Notes: a model not told the origin generated them from the letters alone. A stretch of DNA of 53,682 nucleotides from Deltaproteobacteria bacterium (GCA_021802775.1 JAJZRJ010000017.1:1-53682); one strand, 5' to 3'; numbered from the stretch's first letter, positions 43,614 to 52,703 are shown. Numbers and translations: made by a program.

Positions 43614-44159
43614 TCAGCGTATGCGGTGCGGGCCGTAGGTGGTGAGGACGGTACGGGCCTGAAGTTGTTTCACCTTTTCGGCCGTCTCCCGGAGCTGGGC
43701 GCGGACCTCGCCGATGGTGGCGTTTTTTTCCGCCAGCTGCTGTTCCATGGTTTTTACCAGGCTGTTCATCTCGTTGATCAGGCGCTGCTCCCGCAGGGCG
43801 CGATTGATCTTTGCCTCCAGTTCGTCGCGGAAAAATGGTTTGGCCAGAAAATCGATGGCTCCGGATTGGATCACCTCGGTATAGGAGTGGGGATCACCGT
43901 AGCCGGTGATGATGATCACCCCGGTTTCCGGGAAGTGCTCCTGTACCTCCCGGAGCAAGTCGAGGCCGCTGATGCCGGGCATTTGCAGGTCGCTGATGAC
44001 GAGGGCGAAGCGTTCCTCGCGGAGTTTGTCGAGCGCTTCCTGGCCGTCGTGCGCCTCGACAAAGGGCAGATTGCAAGCGCGCACATAGGAGCGCAGCAGA
44101 TCAAGGAAGACAGGATCATCGTCTACGATGAGAATGGTGCCAGGGGCTTGGTCGATCAT
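43614..44159 (-). CDS. Response regulator with C-terminal coiled coil
   Basis: 181 aa. The receiver has LIVDDDPVF, LVISDLQMPGISG (Asp57), IITGYGD and FLAKPFFRDE. The C-terminal ~50 residues form a likely coiled coil with heptads (INEMNSLVKTMEQQLAEKNA), which could dimerise or bind a partner. There is no DNA-binding or enzymatic domain. ATG 44159 is chosen; longer in-frame sequence reaches into the hemL promoter. It is transcribed divergently from hemL. Confidence 0.85.
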   Translation of the reverse strand: MIDQAPGTILIVDDDPVFLDLLRSYVRACNLPFVEAHDGQEALDKLREERFALVISDLQMPGISGLDLLREVQEHFPETGVIIITGYGDPHSYTEVIQSGAIDFLAKPFFRDELEAKINRALREQRLINEMNSLVKTMEQQLAEKNATIGEVRAQLRETAEKVKQLQARTVLTTYGPHRIR

Positions 44160-44179
44160 GATGGTGTCCTCTCCTGACC

Positions 44180-44209
44180 AATATAATATGTGGTCCGGCA
44201 GGAAAGCAA
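44180..44209 (-). promoter_or_regulatory. Sigma-70-like promoter for the coiled-coil receiver gene
   Basis: On the minus strand TTGCTT (44209-44204), an 18-nt spacer and TATATT (44185-44180) stand just upstream of the ribosome site and ATG. The -35 is weak and the leader would be very short. Confidence 0.45.
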
Positions 44210-44257
44210 GGAGAAACGGGCCGCTGGCGGTGGCTGAAAACGTGGCGCTATTCATTT

Positions 44258-44287
44258 TTGACAGGATCGTGGCTCCCATGCTATAAT
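44258..44287 (+). promoter_or_regulatory. Sigma-70-like promoter for hemL
   Basis: TTGACA (44258-44263), an 18-nt spacer and TATAAT (44282-44287) match both consensus hexamers. The leader to the hemL ATG is about 50 bases. Confidence 0.85.
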
Positions 44288-44342
44288 TACTGGCCGCAAC
44301 GTCCGTTGTTTCCGTCATTAGAGCCACGCGGAAGGGGAGACC

Positions 44343-45632
44343 ATGAAGATCGAGCGTTCCAAGGAATTGTTTGCCAAGGCCCGGAAGTGCATTCCCGGCG
44401 GGGTCAATAGTCCGGTGCGGGCCTGCAAGTCGGTGGGTTGCGATCCCCTCTTTGTGGCGCGGGCCAACGGCGCCCGGATTTACGACGTGGACGGCAACGA
44501 GTTCATCGACTTCGTCTGCTCCTGGGGGCCGATGATCCTCGGCCACAACCATCCGGCGGTGGTGGCCGCCATCACCGAAACCCTGGCGGACGGCACCTCC
44601 TTCGGGGCGCCGACCCCCAAGGAGATCGAGCTGGCCGAACTGGTGATCGCGGCCCTGCCTTCAGTCGAAAAGGTGCGTTTCGTCAGCTCCGGCACCGAGG
44701 CGACCATGAGCGCCATCCGCCTGGCCCGCGGGTATACCGGCCGTACCAAGGTGGTGAAGTTCGACGGCTGCTACCACGGCCATGCCGACAGCTTCCTGGT
44801 CAAGGCCGGTTCCGGGGTCATCACCCTCGGTATCCCGGGTAGTCCGGGTGTGCCGGAGGATATCGTCAAGAACACCCTCTCCATCCCCTATAATGATGTG
44901 GCCACCCTGGAGAAGACCCTGCGCGACGAGAGCCTCGACATCGCCTGTGTCATTGTCGAGCCGGTGGCCGGCAACATGGGGGTGGTGGCGCCCCATCCCG
45001 AATTCCTGCGGGCCATGCGAGCCATCACCACGGAGCGCGGCATCCTGCTCATCTTCGACGAGGTGATCACCGGCTTCCGCCTCGCCCTGGGCGGGGCGCA
45101 GCAGTATTACGACATCAGGCCGGACCTCACCTGCCTGGGTAAGATCATCGGCGGCGGGCTGCCGGTCGGCGCCTATGGCGGCAAAAAGGAGATCATGGAT
45201 CATATTTCGCCGGTGGGGCCGGTCTATCAGGCCGGCACCTTATCGGGCAACCCGCTGGCCATGGCCGCCGGGGTGGCCACTTTGCAGGAGCTCGCCAGGC
45301 CGGGGTTTTACGCGGCGCTGGAGCGCAAAGCCGCCGGTTTCGCCGCCGGACTCCAGGCGATCGCCGAAAGATATCTGCCCGGCCAGACCACCCTGAACCG
45401 GGTCGGCTCGATGATGACCACCTTCTTCACGCCGGGGCCGGTCACCGATTTCGCCACGGCCATGGGCGCGGATACCGGCCGCTACGGAGCCCACTTCCGC
45501 AACATGCTGGCGCAGGGGGTGTGGCTGGCGCCTTCCCAGTTCGAGGCGGCCTTTATCTCCGCCGCCCAGTCGGAGGCGGACCTGGCAGCCGCCCTCGACA
45601 AAACTGAATGGTCATTCAAAAAGTTGGTTTAA
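44343..45632 (+). CDS. hemL: Glutamate-1-semialdehyde 2,1-aminomutase
   Basis: 429 aa, the usual length. A class-III aminotransferase fold with GGVNSPVRACKSVG near the start, VSSGTEATMSAIRLAR, IFDEVITGFR and the PLP-binding Lys267 in LGKIIGGGLPVGAYG. It converts glutamate-1-semialdehyde to 5-aminolevulinate in the C5 heme/corrin pathway, in the cytosol. AAGGGGAGACC precedes the ATG. A consensus promoter lies upstream, and the atp genes follow after about 100 bases. Confidence 0.96.
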   Translation: MKIERSKELFAKARKCIPGGVNSPVRACKSVGCDPLFVARANGARIYDVDGNEFIDFVCSWGPMILGHNHPAVVAAITETLADGTSFGAPTPKEIELAELVIAALPSVEKVRFVSSGTEATMSAIRLARGYTGRTKVVKFDGCYHGHADSFLVKAGSGVITLGIPGSPGVPEDIVKNTLSIPYNDVATLEKTLRDESLDIACVIVEPVAGNMGVVAPHPEFLRAMRAITTERGILLIFDEVITGFRLALGGAQQYYDIRPDLTCLGKIIGGGLPVGAYGGKKEIMDHISPVGPVYQAGTLSGNPLAMAAGVATLQELARPGFYAALERKAAGFAAGLQAIAERYLPGQTTLNRVGSMMTTFFTPGPVTDFATAMGADTGRYGAHFRNMLAQGVWLAPSQFEAAFISAAQSEADLAAALDKTEWSFKKLV

Positions 45633-45646
45633 AGGAGAAAAAGCCG

Positions 45647-45675
45647 TTGACTTTGGGGGGCGGCCATGATACGAA
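45647..45675 (+). promoter_or_regulatory. Possible promoter for the atpZ-atpE operon
   Basis: TTGACT (45647-45652), a 17-nt spacer and TACGAA (45670-45675). The -35 is good, the -10 poor. It sits between hemL and atpZ. Confidence 0.45.
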
Positions 45676-45734
45676 ACGAAACGATTTCGTGTTAATGGCG
45701 CCCCTTTGCGAACGTTTTTTTGCGGGGAGGGACG

Positions 45735-45959
45735 ATGCCTGAAAACCGGAAGGAAATAATGAAGTTGTTGGCGGACTTCGGCACCATTGGCATGGCGGTG
45801 GCCTTCTCCATCTTTATTGGGGTCGGCATTGGTTATTTTTTGGACAATAAGGTTTTCGGCGGCAGAACCCGGCCATGGTTTACCCTCATTTTTCTCGGGG
45901 TCGGGGTGGCTGCGGCATTTAAGAATCTGTACATGATGACCAAGCGGAAGGATCTGTAA
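45735..45959 (+). CDS. atpZ: AtpZ/AtpI-type small ATP synthase protein
   Basis: 74 aa with two membrane helices (about 18-38 and 46-66) and a charged hairpin between, LDNKVFGGRTRP. AtpZ-type proteins stand first in many F-type atp operons and are linked to assembly or Mg2+ supply. ATG 45735 with GGGGAGGGACG upstream is preferred over TTG 45720. The atpI gene starts 5 nt after its stop. Confidence 0.8.
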   Translation: MPENRKEIMKLLADFGTIGMAVAFSIFIGVGIGYFLDNKVFGGRTRPWFTLIFLGVGVAAAFKNLYMMTKRKDL

Positions 45960-45964
45960 GCGTG

Positions 45965-46384
45965 ATGGATAAGCTGCCAACGCCGGAACATGATCTTTTC
46001 CTTAAGAAAATTCGGATGACAAACTGGCTGTGGATGGGGGTGATGACCTTTGCTGGCTGGCAGGCCTTTTCGCCGTTTATGGCGCAATCGATTTTGGCTG
46101 GCGGTCTTATCGGCATCGCGAGCTTTGAGTTGCTGAAAAGGGATTTGGTCGGCATTCTCACCGGCATCAGCCGGCAGAACAAGAAAGCAAAAAAGATTGG
46201 TTTTTTTATCAAATATTTTGCCCGCCTCGTGACGCTGGCCGTAATTCTGGTGTCTTTGGCCAACCTGCGGTTGGTCAACCTGATGGGCCTGTTGGTCGGC
46301 TTGTCGGCGGTCGTGTTGAGTATCTGCATAGCCGCCATAGGCGAGGCAAAAAAAATTTTTCTAATCGTAAAGGAGGCTTCGTAA
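45965..46384 (+). CDS. atpI: ATP synthase subunit I
   Basis: 139 aa with four membrane helices in two pairs (about 16-52 and 78-125), typical of the ATP synthase I chain, which helps assemble the c-ring. It lies between atpZ and atpB. ATG 45965 is chosen over GTG 45962. Confidence 0.75.
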   Translation: MDKLPTPEHDLFLKKIRMTNWLWMGVMTFAGWQAFSPFMAQSILAGGLIGIASFELLKRDLVGILTGISRQNKKAKKIGFFIKYFARLVTLAVILVSLANLRLVNLMGLLVGLSAVVLSICIAAIGEAKKIFLIVKEAS

Positions 46385-46390
46385 GGCGCG

Positions 46391-47116
46391 ATGGAACATC
46401 CAATACTCTTTGTTTCGCTGCTTTTGGAGAAACTGGGGCTGCCGGTGCCGCACGGGCTGGTCGGTCACACGCTGCTGGAAAAACTCGTCTCTCCCCACAT
46501 GACCTATACCTGGTTGCTCATGCTTTTTCTGATCATCGTGCCGAAGCTGACCATGGGGAGTAAATTGACCTTGGTACCCAGCAAGAGCCAGAACTTCTGG
46601 GAGGTGATCATCGGCGGGCTTGAGGAGTTCATGACCGAAAACATGGGCAAGGATGGGGCAAGGATGATGTTCCCCATGATCGCCACCTTTGCGCTTTACA
46701 TTCTGGTTGCCAATCTCGTCGGCCTGATGCCGGGCTTCATGTCGCCCACCTCGAATCTGAACATCACCCTCGGTTGCACGTTGATCGTCTTCGTCACGAC
46801 CCACATCCTGGGCCTGAAATACCACGGGCTCGGCTACGTCAAACATTTTCTCGGCCCGATGCCCTGGTTGATTCCGCTGATGTTGCCCATTGAAATCGTG
46901 AGCCATTTGGCGCGTATCCTGTCGCTCTCCATCCGACTGTTCGGCAACATCATGGCCAAAGAGGTTCTGCTGGCCATTCTGTTCATGCTGGCCGGCGCTT
47001 ACTTTGCGCCGTTGCCCATCCTTGTGCTTGGTGTTCTGGTTTCCGTCGTCCAGGCCGGCGTTTTCGTGCTCCTGTCGGTTATTTACTTTTCAGGCGCCAT
47101 GGAGCATGCGCACTGA
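46391..47116 (+). CDS. atpB: F0F1 ATP synthase subunit a
   Basis: 241 aa with about six membrane helices. The essential Arg lies in LSLSIRLFGN, and NLVGLMPG and PTSNLNITL are conserved helix segments. Subunit a forms the proton half-channels against the c-ring. It begins 6 nt after the atpI stop and is followed, after 76 nt, by atpE. No b, delta or F1 genes are nearby. Confidence 0.96.
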   Translation: MEHPILFVSLLLEKLGLPVPHGLVGHTLLEKLVSPHMTYTWLLMLFLIIVPKLTMGSKLTLVPSKSQNFWEVIIGGLEEFMTENMGKDGARMMFPMIATFALYILVANLVGLMPGFMSPTSNLNITLGCTLIVFVTTHILGLKYHGLGYVKHFLGPMPWLIPLMLPIEIVSHLARILSLSIRLFGNIMAKEVLLAILFMLAGAYFAPLPILVLGVLVSVVQAGVFVLLSVIYFSGAMEHAH

Positions 47117-47192
47117 TTCGCTGGACGGTGCTAGTCACTGAAATTTAAAGAAGAAGGCCAATAAAAATTTACAACGAAGGAGGAAGTATACG

Positions 47193-47537
47193 ATGAAGAA
47201 GGTAACAATGGGCTCCATTCTGTCGCTGCTGCTGGTGCTCGGGATGTCCACCATGGCCTTGGCGGCCGAGGGTGGTGCCACCACGGGTGGTGAATTTTCG
47301 ATGCCGCTTGCCGTGCTGTGTATCGCTTGCGGCGTAGGCGTTGGCCTTGCCGCTTTGGGCTGCGGTGTCGGCATGGGCCATGGTATCAACGGTGCCTGCT
47401 CCGGTATCGCCCGTAACCCCGAGGCCTCCGGCAAGATCACCGTGACCATGATTATCGGTATGGCGCTGATCGAGTCGCTGACCATTTATGCCTTGGTTAT
47501 CGCTCTGATCCTGCTTTACGCCAACCCCCTCATGTAG
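47193..47537 (+). CDS. atpE: F0F1 ATP synthase subunit c with leader peptide
   Basis: 114 aa, longer than the usual 70-90 because of an N-terminal leader (about 1-25, ending MALA). Two helices follow with the R74-N75-P76 polar loop and the ion-binding acid Glu94 in ALIESLTIY. Compared with the Na+-type c-subunit of Ilyobacter, Ser95 and Tyr99 are kept, but the Gln of helix 1 is Met61, so H+ coupling is more likely. AAGGAGGAAGTATACG precedes the ATG, and a strong terminator follows. Confidence 0.95.
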   Translation: MKKVTMGSILSLLLVLGMSTMALAAEGGATTGGEFSMPLAVLCIACGVGVGLAALGCGVGMGHGINGACSGIARNPEASGKITVTMIIGMALIESLTIYALVIALILLYANPLM

Positions 47538-47554
47538 TAACCGACCGTAAATTA

Positions 47555-47602
47555 CGGAAAAAGGCCGCCGGGTGTCTGGCCCGGCGGCCTTTTTCCGTTT
47601 TT
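47555..47602 (+). terminator. Intrinsic terminator after atpE
   Basis: An 18-bp perfect stem (47555-47572 and 47580-47597, core AAAAAGGCCGCCGGG) with a 7-nt loop, followed by TTTTT. It ends the atp operon after subunit c, before the other F0F1 genes. Confidence 0.92.
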
Positions 47603-47777
47603 GGTTTACGGACCAGCCATGACCGCTGCCGCCATCTGTGCTCGATCAACAACCTTGGCAGCCGGGCTTCCGGAGCAGGGAGTTTGGCAAAGGGTCGCGA
47701 TGGTTGGGGGAAAGGCTTTTCGCCTGCTGCCGGGAACTGACCCGGCGGCACACCTGGTTTTTTGCTGAATACGATTT

Positions 47778-49112
47778 ATGAAAACAGTACACGTCACCAG
47801 TCTGGGCTGCCCGAAGAACCTGGTCGATTCCGAGGTGATGCTCGGCCTGTTGCAGGAGGCCGGCTTTGTGGCGGCACCGGAACCGGAGGAGGCCGACATC
47901 CTGCTGGTCAACACCTGCGGCTTTATCCAGCCGGCGGTGGAGGAGGGGATCGATACGATCCTCTCCCTGGCGGAATTGAAGGAGGAGCAGCCGGACAAGC
48001 TGCTGGTGGTCGCGGGCTGCATGGTCCAGCGCTATGGCGACGCCCTGGTGGCGGAACTGCCGGAGGTGGATCTCTTCATCGGCACCGAAGGCACCCAGGA
48101 TATCGCTATCCGCCTGCGCCAGCTTCTTGCCGGCCAGCCGGTGCCGCTGGCGCTGGCCAGGCCCACCTTTTTGATGGATGCCCGGCTGCCGCGCCAGCTC
48201 TCCACCCCCCGCCACCGCGCCTACCTCAAGGTGACCGAAGGGTGCGCCAACCGCTGTGCCTACTGCCTGATTCCCACACTGCGTGGCGGCTTGCGCAGTC
48301 GGCCGCTCGACGACCTGCTCGCCGAGGCGCGCGGCCTTGAGGCGGCCGGGGTGAAGGAACTGACCCTGGTGGCCCAGGACCTCACCGCCTATGGTCATGA
48401 CCTTGGGCCCGGCGGACCGCGGCTGCTCGATCTCTTGGCCGGTCTGCTCGATACCACGGCCATCCCATGGCTGCGGCTGCTCTATCTCTACCCGATCCGG
48501 GTGAGCGAGGAACTGCTCCGGTTCATGGCCGCCAATCCGCGGATCGTGCCCTATCTCGACATCCCGTTGCAGCATGTCTCAAGCCGGATGCTCAAGGCGA
48601 TGAATCGGCTCTATGACCGGCAGCAGGCCCAGGAGGTGGTGCGCCGCATCCGCCGCCAGCTGCCAGAGGCCGCCATCCGCACCACCTTCATGGTGGGCTT
48701 CCCCGGCGAGACCGGGCAGGATGTCGACATGATCGCGGCGTTCCTCCGGGAGTTCACCCTCGACCATGTCGGTATCTTCACTTACTCCAACGAGGAGGGG
48801 TGCGCGGCCTTTCATCTGCCGGACCAGGTCGGGGATGAGGTGAAGGAGGAACGGCGGGAGCGGCTCATGGCGCTTCAGAGCGAGATCTCCCTGGCCCGCA
48901 ACAAATTGCGGCTGGGAACGGTGGAAACGGTACTGGTCGAGGGGGTGAGTGGGGAAACCGATCTGCTGCTGGAGGGACGGCTCGCCTCGCAGGCGCCGGA
49001 AATCGACGGCTGCGTCTATATCAGCGCCGGCACCTGTAATCCGGGCGACCTGGTGCCGGTACGGATCACCGAGGCGCATCCCTATGATCTGGTGGGGGAG
49101 ATCGAGGAGTAG
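47778..49112 (+). CDS. rimO: Ribosomal protein S12 methylthiotransferase RimO
   Basis: 444 aa. The N-terminal UPF0004 domain starts HVTSLGCPKNLVDSEVMLG; the radical-SAM cluster is C156, C160 and C163 (GCANRCAYC); a TRAM domain closes the protein. RimO adds a methylthio group to an Asp of S12 using two Fe-S clusters and SAM. The LGCPKNLVDSE signature favours RimO over MiaB. It converges with the HU gene. Confidence 0.95.
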   Translation: MKTVHVTSLGCPKNLVDSEVMLGLLQEAGFVAAPEPEEADILLVNTCGFIQPAVEEGIDTILSLAELKEEQPDKLLVVAGCMVQRYGDALVAELPEVDLFIGTEGTQDIAIRLRQLLAGQPVPLALARPTFLMDARLPRQLSTPRHRAYLKVTEGCANRCAYCLIPTLRGGLRSRPLDDLLAEARGLEAAGVKELTLVAQDLTAYGHDLGPGGPRLLDLLAGLLDTTAIPWLRLLYLYPIRVSEELLRFMAANPRIVPYLDIPLQHVSSRMLKAMNRLYDRQQAQEVVRRIRRQLPEAAIRTTFMVGFPGETGQDVDMIAAFLREFTLDHVGIFTYSNEEGCAAFHLPDQVGDEVKEERRERLMALQSEISLARNKLRLGTVETVLVEGVSGETDLLLEGRLASQAPEIDGCVYISAGTCNPGDLVPVRITEAHPYDLVGEIEE

Positions 49113-49127
49113 AAAAGGAGCGGCTGG

Positions 49128-49403
49128 TTATTTGTTCACCAGTTCCTTGAGTTCCTTGCCGACCTTGAAGAAGGGCAGTTTTTTGGGCTTGACCTTGATC
49201 TTCTCGCCGGTTTTGGGGTTGCGGCCGAAATAGGAATCATACTCCTTCACCACGAAGCTGCCGAAGCCGCGGATTTCGATGCTGTCGCCCCCAGCGAGCG
49301 TATCACTCATCGCATCCAGAATGGTGTTGGCAATGGTGCTCGCATCCCGCAACGGGATCTTGGTCTCCTCGGCCAGCGCCTCGATCAGCTCCGACTTGTT
49401 CAT
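49128..49403 (-). CDS. HU/IHF-family DNA-binding protein
   Basis: 91 aa, the full length of this family. IEIRGFGSFVVKEYDSYFGR and NPKTGEKIKVKPKKLPFFK match the beta-arm and body. The FGSF...GRNPKTGE run resembles IHF more than HU, but the subunit type cannot be fixed. It is probably a nucleoid protein. GGCAGGAGAAGGGC precedes the ATG. Confidence 0.93.
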   Translation of the reverse strand: MNKSELIEALAEETKIPLRDASTIANTILDAMSDTLAGGDSIEIRGFGSFVVKEYDSYFGRNPKTGEKIKVKPKKLPFFKVGKELKELVNK

Positions 49404-49552
49404 GCCCTTCTCCTGCCTCGGCCTGGCGTTATTCTCGTGCGCCAGGCGCTTTCGTAACCTGATTTTTCAGTCCGCCTTGCTTGCCGTACGTGCCACAGAT
49501 CATCATAAAAACACTTTAAATCCAAGCAGATGAAATATCATAAACAGGTAAC

Positions 49553-50287
49553 TTATGAATTGTAAAGCATATTTTTACCGGCGAAGATCTGCGTCAGATC
49601 TTTTTGATTGAGATATCGGTACGATCCGAGGGGCAGGGCGCCGAGCCGCAGCTTCCCATAGGCAATGCGTTGCAGGTGGAGCACCGGGTGGCCGATGGCG
49701 GCGAACATCTTGCGGACCTGCCGTTTCTTGCCCTCGTGGATGATGATCTCGATGGCCGAGGTTTCCCCCTCCTGGCGCACTACCCGGACCTTGGCCGGCC
49801 AGGTTTTGTGCCCCTCGAGCAGGATGCCCTCTTCGAGCCGCCGGAGCTGCCGGCGGTCGGGCCGGCCCTTGACCGTGGCCACGTAGGTCTTGTTGACCTC
49901 GTACTTGGGATGGATGATCCGGTTGGCCAACTCGCCGTCGTTGGTGAGAATGAGAGCGCCCTCGGTGTCGAGATCGAGGCGGCCCACGGGAAAGACCCGC
50001 TCCTTGACCTCGCGGAGCAGACTGGTAATGAGCGGCCGGCCCTGGGGATCGCTGAGGGTGGTGACATAACCGGCCGGCTTGTTGAGCAGGATATAGACCA
50101 ACTGCTCCTCGCGGGCAATCGGCTTGCCGTCCACGGTGATACGGTGGCGGCCGGCGTCGAGTTGCAGCCCCATCTCGGTGACGGTCGTGCCGTCCACCGC
50201 CACCCGGCCGGCCCTGATGTATTCCTCGGCGGCGCGGCGTGAGGCAACGCCGGCCTGGGCGATGATTTTCTGCAGCCGTTCCTTCAT
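49553..50287 (-). CDS. RluB/RsuA-family 23S rRNA pseudouridine synthase
   Basis: 244 aa. An N-terminal S4 RNA-binding domain (RLQKIIAQAGVASRRAAEEY) leads to the catalytic domain with VGRLDLDTEGALILTNDG, which holds the catalytic Asp, and EGKKRQVRKMFAAIGHPV. RluB-type enzymes modify 23S rRNA; RsuA modifies 16S. RluB is the more likely member, but this is not certain. The gene lies between HU and a 142-aa hypothetical on the same strand. Confidence 0.9.
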   Translation of the reverse strand: MKERLQKIIAQAGVASRRAAEEYIRAGRVAVDGTTVTEMGLQLDAGRHRITVDGKPIAREEQLVYILLNKPAGYVTTLSDPQGRPLITSLLREVKERVFPVGRLDLDTEGALILTNDGELANRIIHPKYEVNKTYVATVKGRPDRRQLRRLEEGILLEGHKTWPAKVRVVRQEGETSAIEIIIHEGKKRQVRKMFAAIGHPVLHLQRIAYGKLRLGALPLGSYRYLNQKDLTQIFAGKNMLYNS

Positions 50288-50303
50288 GCTTCTCCGTTAA
50301 CAG

Positions 50304-50331
50304 AAAAGGGGCACCCGTGTGGAATGCCCCT
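50304..50331 (-). terminator. Possible terminator after the 142-aa gene
   Basis: On the minus strand AGGGGCA, an 11-nt loop, TGCCCCT and TTT form a short hairpin with a T-run in the gap before the RluB-type gene. Confidence 0.5.
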
Positions 50332-50367
50332 CGCAATGGTACATCGATCTGGTGGACGGTCAGCTGT

Positions 50368-50796
50368 TCAGGCGTAATCCCCCCGCCGGAATTTGGCGGT
50401 CTCGAGATACGAGACCGTGGCCACCCGGTCGAGCAGTTTGGCCAGCGGGTCGTTGCCCGGCATCTGGTTTTTGGCCTCCAGCAGCGCGGCCACGTCCTCT
50501 TCCAGGGCGGTCACGTAGGGCTCCAGCTCTTCGGCCTTGAGGGCGGTATTGCCCAGCGCCGCGCTGAAGGAGTCCAGAGTATTGATGGTGGTTTCGGTCA
50601 ACTCCAGCCCTTGCAAGCGAAGGGGGGCGGGCACCCGGCCGGCGGCGCTCGCGGCCGCGGTTGCGGCAACCGGTTGCGCCGTGGCGCTGGCCGCGACCTC
50701 CCGGGCCAGGAGCTGCTGGAAGTCGGTGTTGCTGTTCGTGCCGGCGGCGGTGGTGCCGAAGCTCTTGATGCTCTGAAGGATGTCCCGGATCTTCAC
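50368..50796 (-). CDS. Hypothetical protein, 142 aa
   Basis: 142 aa, acidic, with no signal peptide. A helical N-terminus (KIRDILQSIKSFG) is followed by an Ala/Thr/Pro-rich linker (about 35-58) and a helical C-terminal half (LNTLDSFSAALGN, EDVAALLEAKN, DPLAKLLDRVATVSYLE). The layout recalls small flagellar or secretion accessory proteins, but I do not recognise a family. It lies between the UbiD-type gene and the RluB-type gene on the same strand. Confidence 0.7.
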   Translation of the reverse strand: MKIRDILQSIKSFGTTAAGTNSNTDFQQLLAREVAASATAQPVAATAAASAAGRVPAPLRLQGLELTETTINTLDSFSAALGNTALKAEELEPYVTALEEDVAALLEAKNQMPGNDPLAKLLDRVATVSYLETAKFRRGDYA

Positions 50797-50876
50797 GCTG
50801 GACCTCGCTGGGTGCTGTTGTTCCTTTTTATCATACTATCGTATCGGCGCACGGGGCGTCAAACATTAACCGTTCT

Positions 50877-52655
50877 TCAGCGCCATTCCGGCGGCAAGAG
50901 CTTGGTGAGCTTGCTGTCCACCAGGGCCTTGGTTGCCGGGTCCACCGCCAGCACATGCGGATACCACGGCTTCATCCGGCAGTCGAAGACCACCGGCGGG
51001 GTGAGGCCGACATGGAAGCGGTTGACCGTGGCTTCCTGGGCATGGATGTCGGCGGCCGGCTCGAAGCGGGTGAAGAAGCTCCAGAGGAACTCCTGGAGGC
51101 TGACGGTGGCTGCGGCCACGTCATCCACCAGCACCACCACCGGCCAGTCACTGAGCCCTGCACTGGCGGCGAGGCGTTGGGACAGCCCCCGGTCCTCGCC
51201 ATAGGGGCGGCCTTGCACCACCAGGGTGCCGGGCAGATAGGCCACCGCTTTTTCGGCACCCTGGGGCAGCGTGCCGTGGAAGGACTCGAGCAGCACCCGT
51301 TTGGCCTCTCTGCCCAGCCCCATGAGCATCGCCTTGGAGCCGGAGTTCACCGAGGGGCCGGTGTAATCCAGGGTGTCCTGGGAGACGTTGGCGAAGACGA
51401 AGAGGTCGCTCGCCCAGTTGACCCGCTCCAGCACATGGACCCAGAGCTTCCTGAAATCCGCCACGTCGAGATCGCCATCGGTGACGATGAGGAATTTGGT
51501 GAGGGATAGCTGCCCCTCACCCAGGACGCGCAGCCCCGAGGCAAAGGCCTCGCGGGGGTAGCGGTCGGCGACCCTGGCCGCGGCCAGGCAGTGAAAGCCG
51601 GTCTCGCCAAAGGTCTTCAATTGCCGCACCCCGCTCATCACCAGCGGGAAGAGGGGTGAGAGCAGGTCTTGGAGGAAGTCGCCGATGTAGAAATCCTCCT
51701 GCCGCGGGCGGCCCACCACGGTGGCCGGGTAGATCGCGTCCTTGCGGTGATAGAGCCGTTCGACCTCAAAGACCGGGTAGTCGTGGGTCAGCGAGTTGTA
51801 GCCGTAATGATCGCCAAACGGCCCCTCCGGCCGCCGCTGGTGGGGCGGCACGATACCCTTGGCCGCGAATTCGACCGTGGCCACCAGCCGGTGGCCGCCC
51901 AGCGGATCCTCCACCATGGGCAGTTTTTTGCCCAGCAGCAAGGAGGCGAGCATCAGTTCCGGGATGTTCTCCGGCAGCGGGGCGATGGCCGCCATCATCA
52001 GGGCTGGCGGCCCGCCGATGTAGAGGGTGAGCGGCAGGGACTCGTTGCGTTTTTCCGCCTCGTGGTAGTGGTAGCCGCCGCCCTTGTGGATCTGCCAGTG
52101 GATGCCGGTGGTGGCGTCGTCGTAGCGCTGGATGCGGTACATGCCGAGGTTGTGGCCGCGGCCGCCGGGATGTTCGGTATAGACCAGCGGCAGGGTGACA
52201 AATGGGCCGGCATCGGTGCTCCACGAGGTGATGAGCGGCAGCTCGGTGAGGCGCGGCGGGCTCTGGCACTCTTCGAGGATGGGCGCATTGCGCACCTTTT
52301 TCAGGCCGACTCGTGCCATCTGGCCAACGAGCGGCCGCAGGGACCAGAGCTTCTCGAAGGTCGGCGGCATGATGGTCTCCAGCGTCCGCACCAGTTCGGC
52401 GACGAATCGTTGGGGCCGGCGGCCAAAGGCGAGTTCCATGCGGCGGGCGGTGCCGAAAAGGTTGGTGACCACCGGAAAGCGGCTGCCCCGGACATTGGTG
52501 AAGAGCAGCGCCGGACCGCCCTTGGCGATGACCCGGCGGTGGATCTCGGCGATTTCGAGGTGCGGGTCCACCGGCTCATCGATGGTGAGCAGTTGGTTTT
52601 GGCTTTTGAGGAGTGCGAGGTATGCCCGCAGGTCGTTGATAATATGCTCGGTCAT
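50877..52655 (-). CDS. UbiD-family prenylated-FMN decarboxylase
   Basis: 592 aa, somewhat longer than the classic ~490. Family marks include GGRGHNLGMYRIQ, whose Arg is in the catalytic Arg-Glu-Glu set, and VEFAAKGIVPPHQRRPEGPF with the key Glu, and the C-terminal LLPPEWR. UbiD enzymes decarboxylate aromatic or unsaturated acids, in quinone synthesis or degradation, using prenylated FMN. With no ubiX or men genes nearby, the substrate is open. The ATG is supported only by a weak ribosome site. Confidence 0.9.
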   Translation of the reverse strand: MTEHIINDLRAYLALLKSQNQLLTIDEPVDPHLEIAEIHRRVIAKGGPALLFTNVRGSRFPVVTNLFGTARRMELAFGRRPQRFVAELVRTLETIMPPTFEKLWSLRPLVGQMARVGLKKVRNAPILEECQSPPRLTELPLITSWSTDAGPFVTLPLVYTEHPGGRGHNLGMYRIQRYDDATTGIHWQIHKGGGYHYHEAEKRNESLPLTLYIGGPPALMMAAIAPLPENIPELMLASLLLGKKLPMVEDPLGGHRLVATVEFAAKGIVPPHQRRPEGPFGDHYGYNSLTHDYPVFEVERLYHRKDAIYPATVVGRPRQEDFYIGDFLQDLLSPLFPLVMSGVRQLKTFGETGFHCLAAARVADRYPREAFASGLRVLGEGQLSLTKFLIVTDGDLDVADFRKLWVHVLERVNWASDLFVFANVSQDTLDYTGPSVNSGSKAMLMGLGREAKRVLLESFHGTLPQGAEKAVAYLPGTLVVQGRPYGEDRGLSQRLAASAGLSDWPVVVLVDDVAAATVSLQEFLWSFFTRFEPAADIHAQEATVNRFHVGLTPPVVFDCRMKPWYPHVLAVDPATKALVDSKLTKLLPPEWR

Positions 52656-52703
52656 GGGAGGCCCTTTTGGCGGCGCAGCGCGTTCGGCGATGCGGTTGGA
52701 TGG

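Noticed and set aside
49485..49505. Sigma-54-type TGGCAC on the minus strand before the HU gene
   Set aside because: The matching -12 element is not at the required distance.
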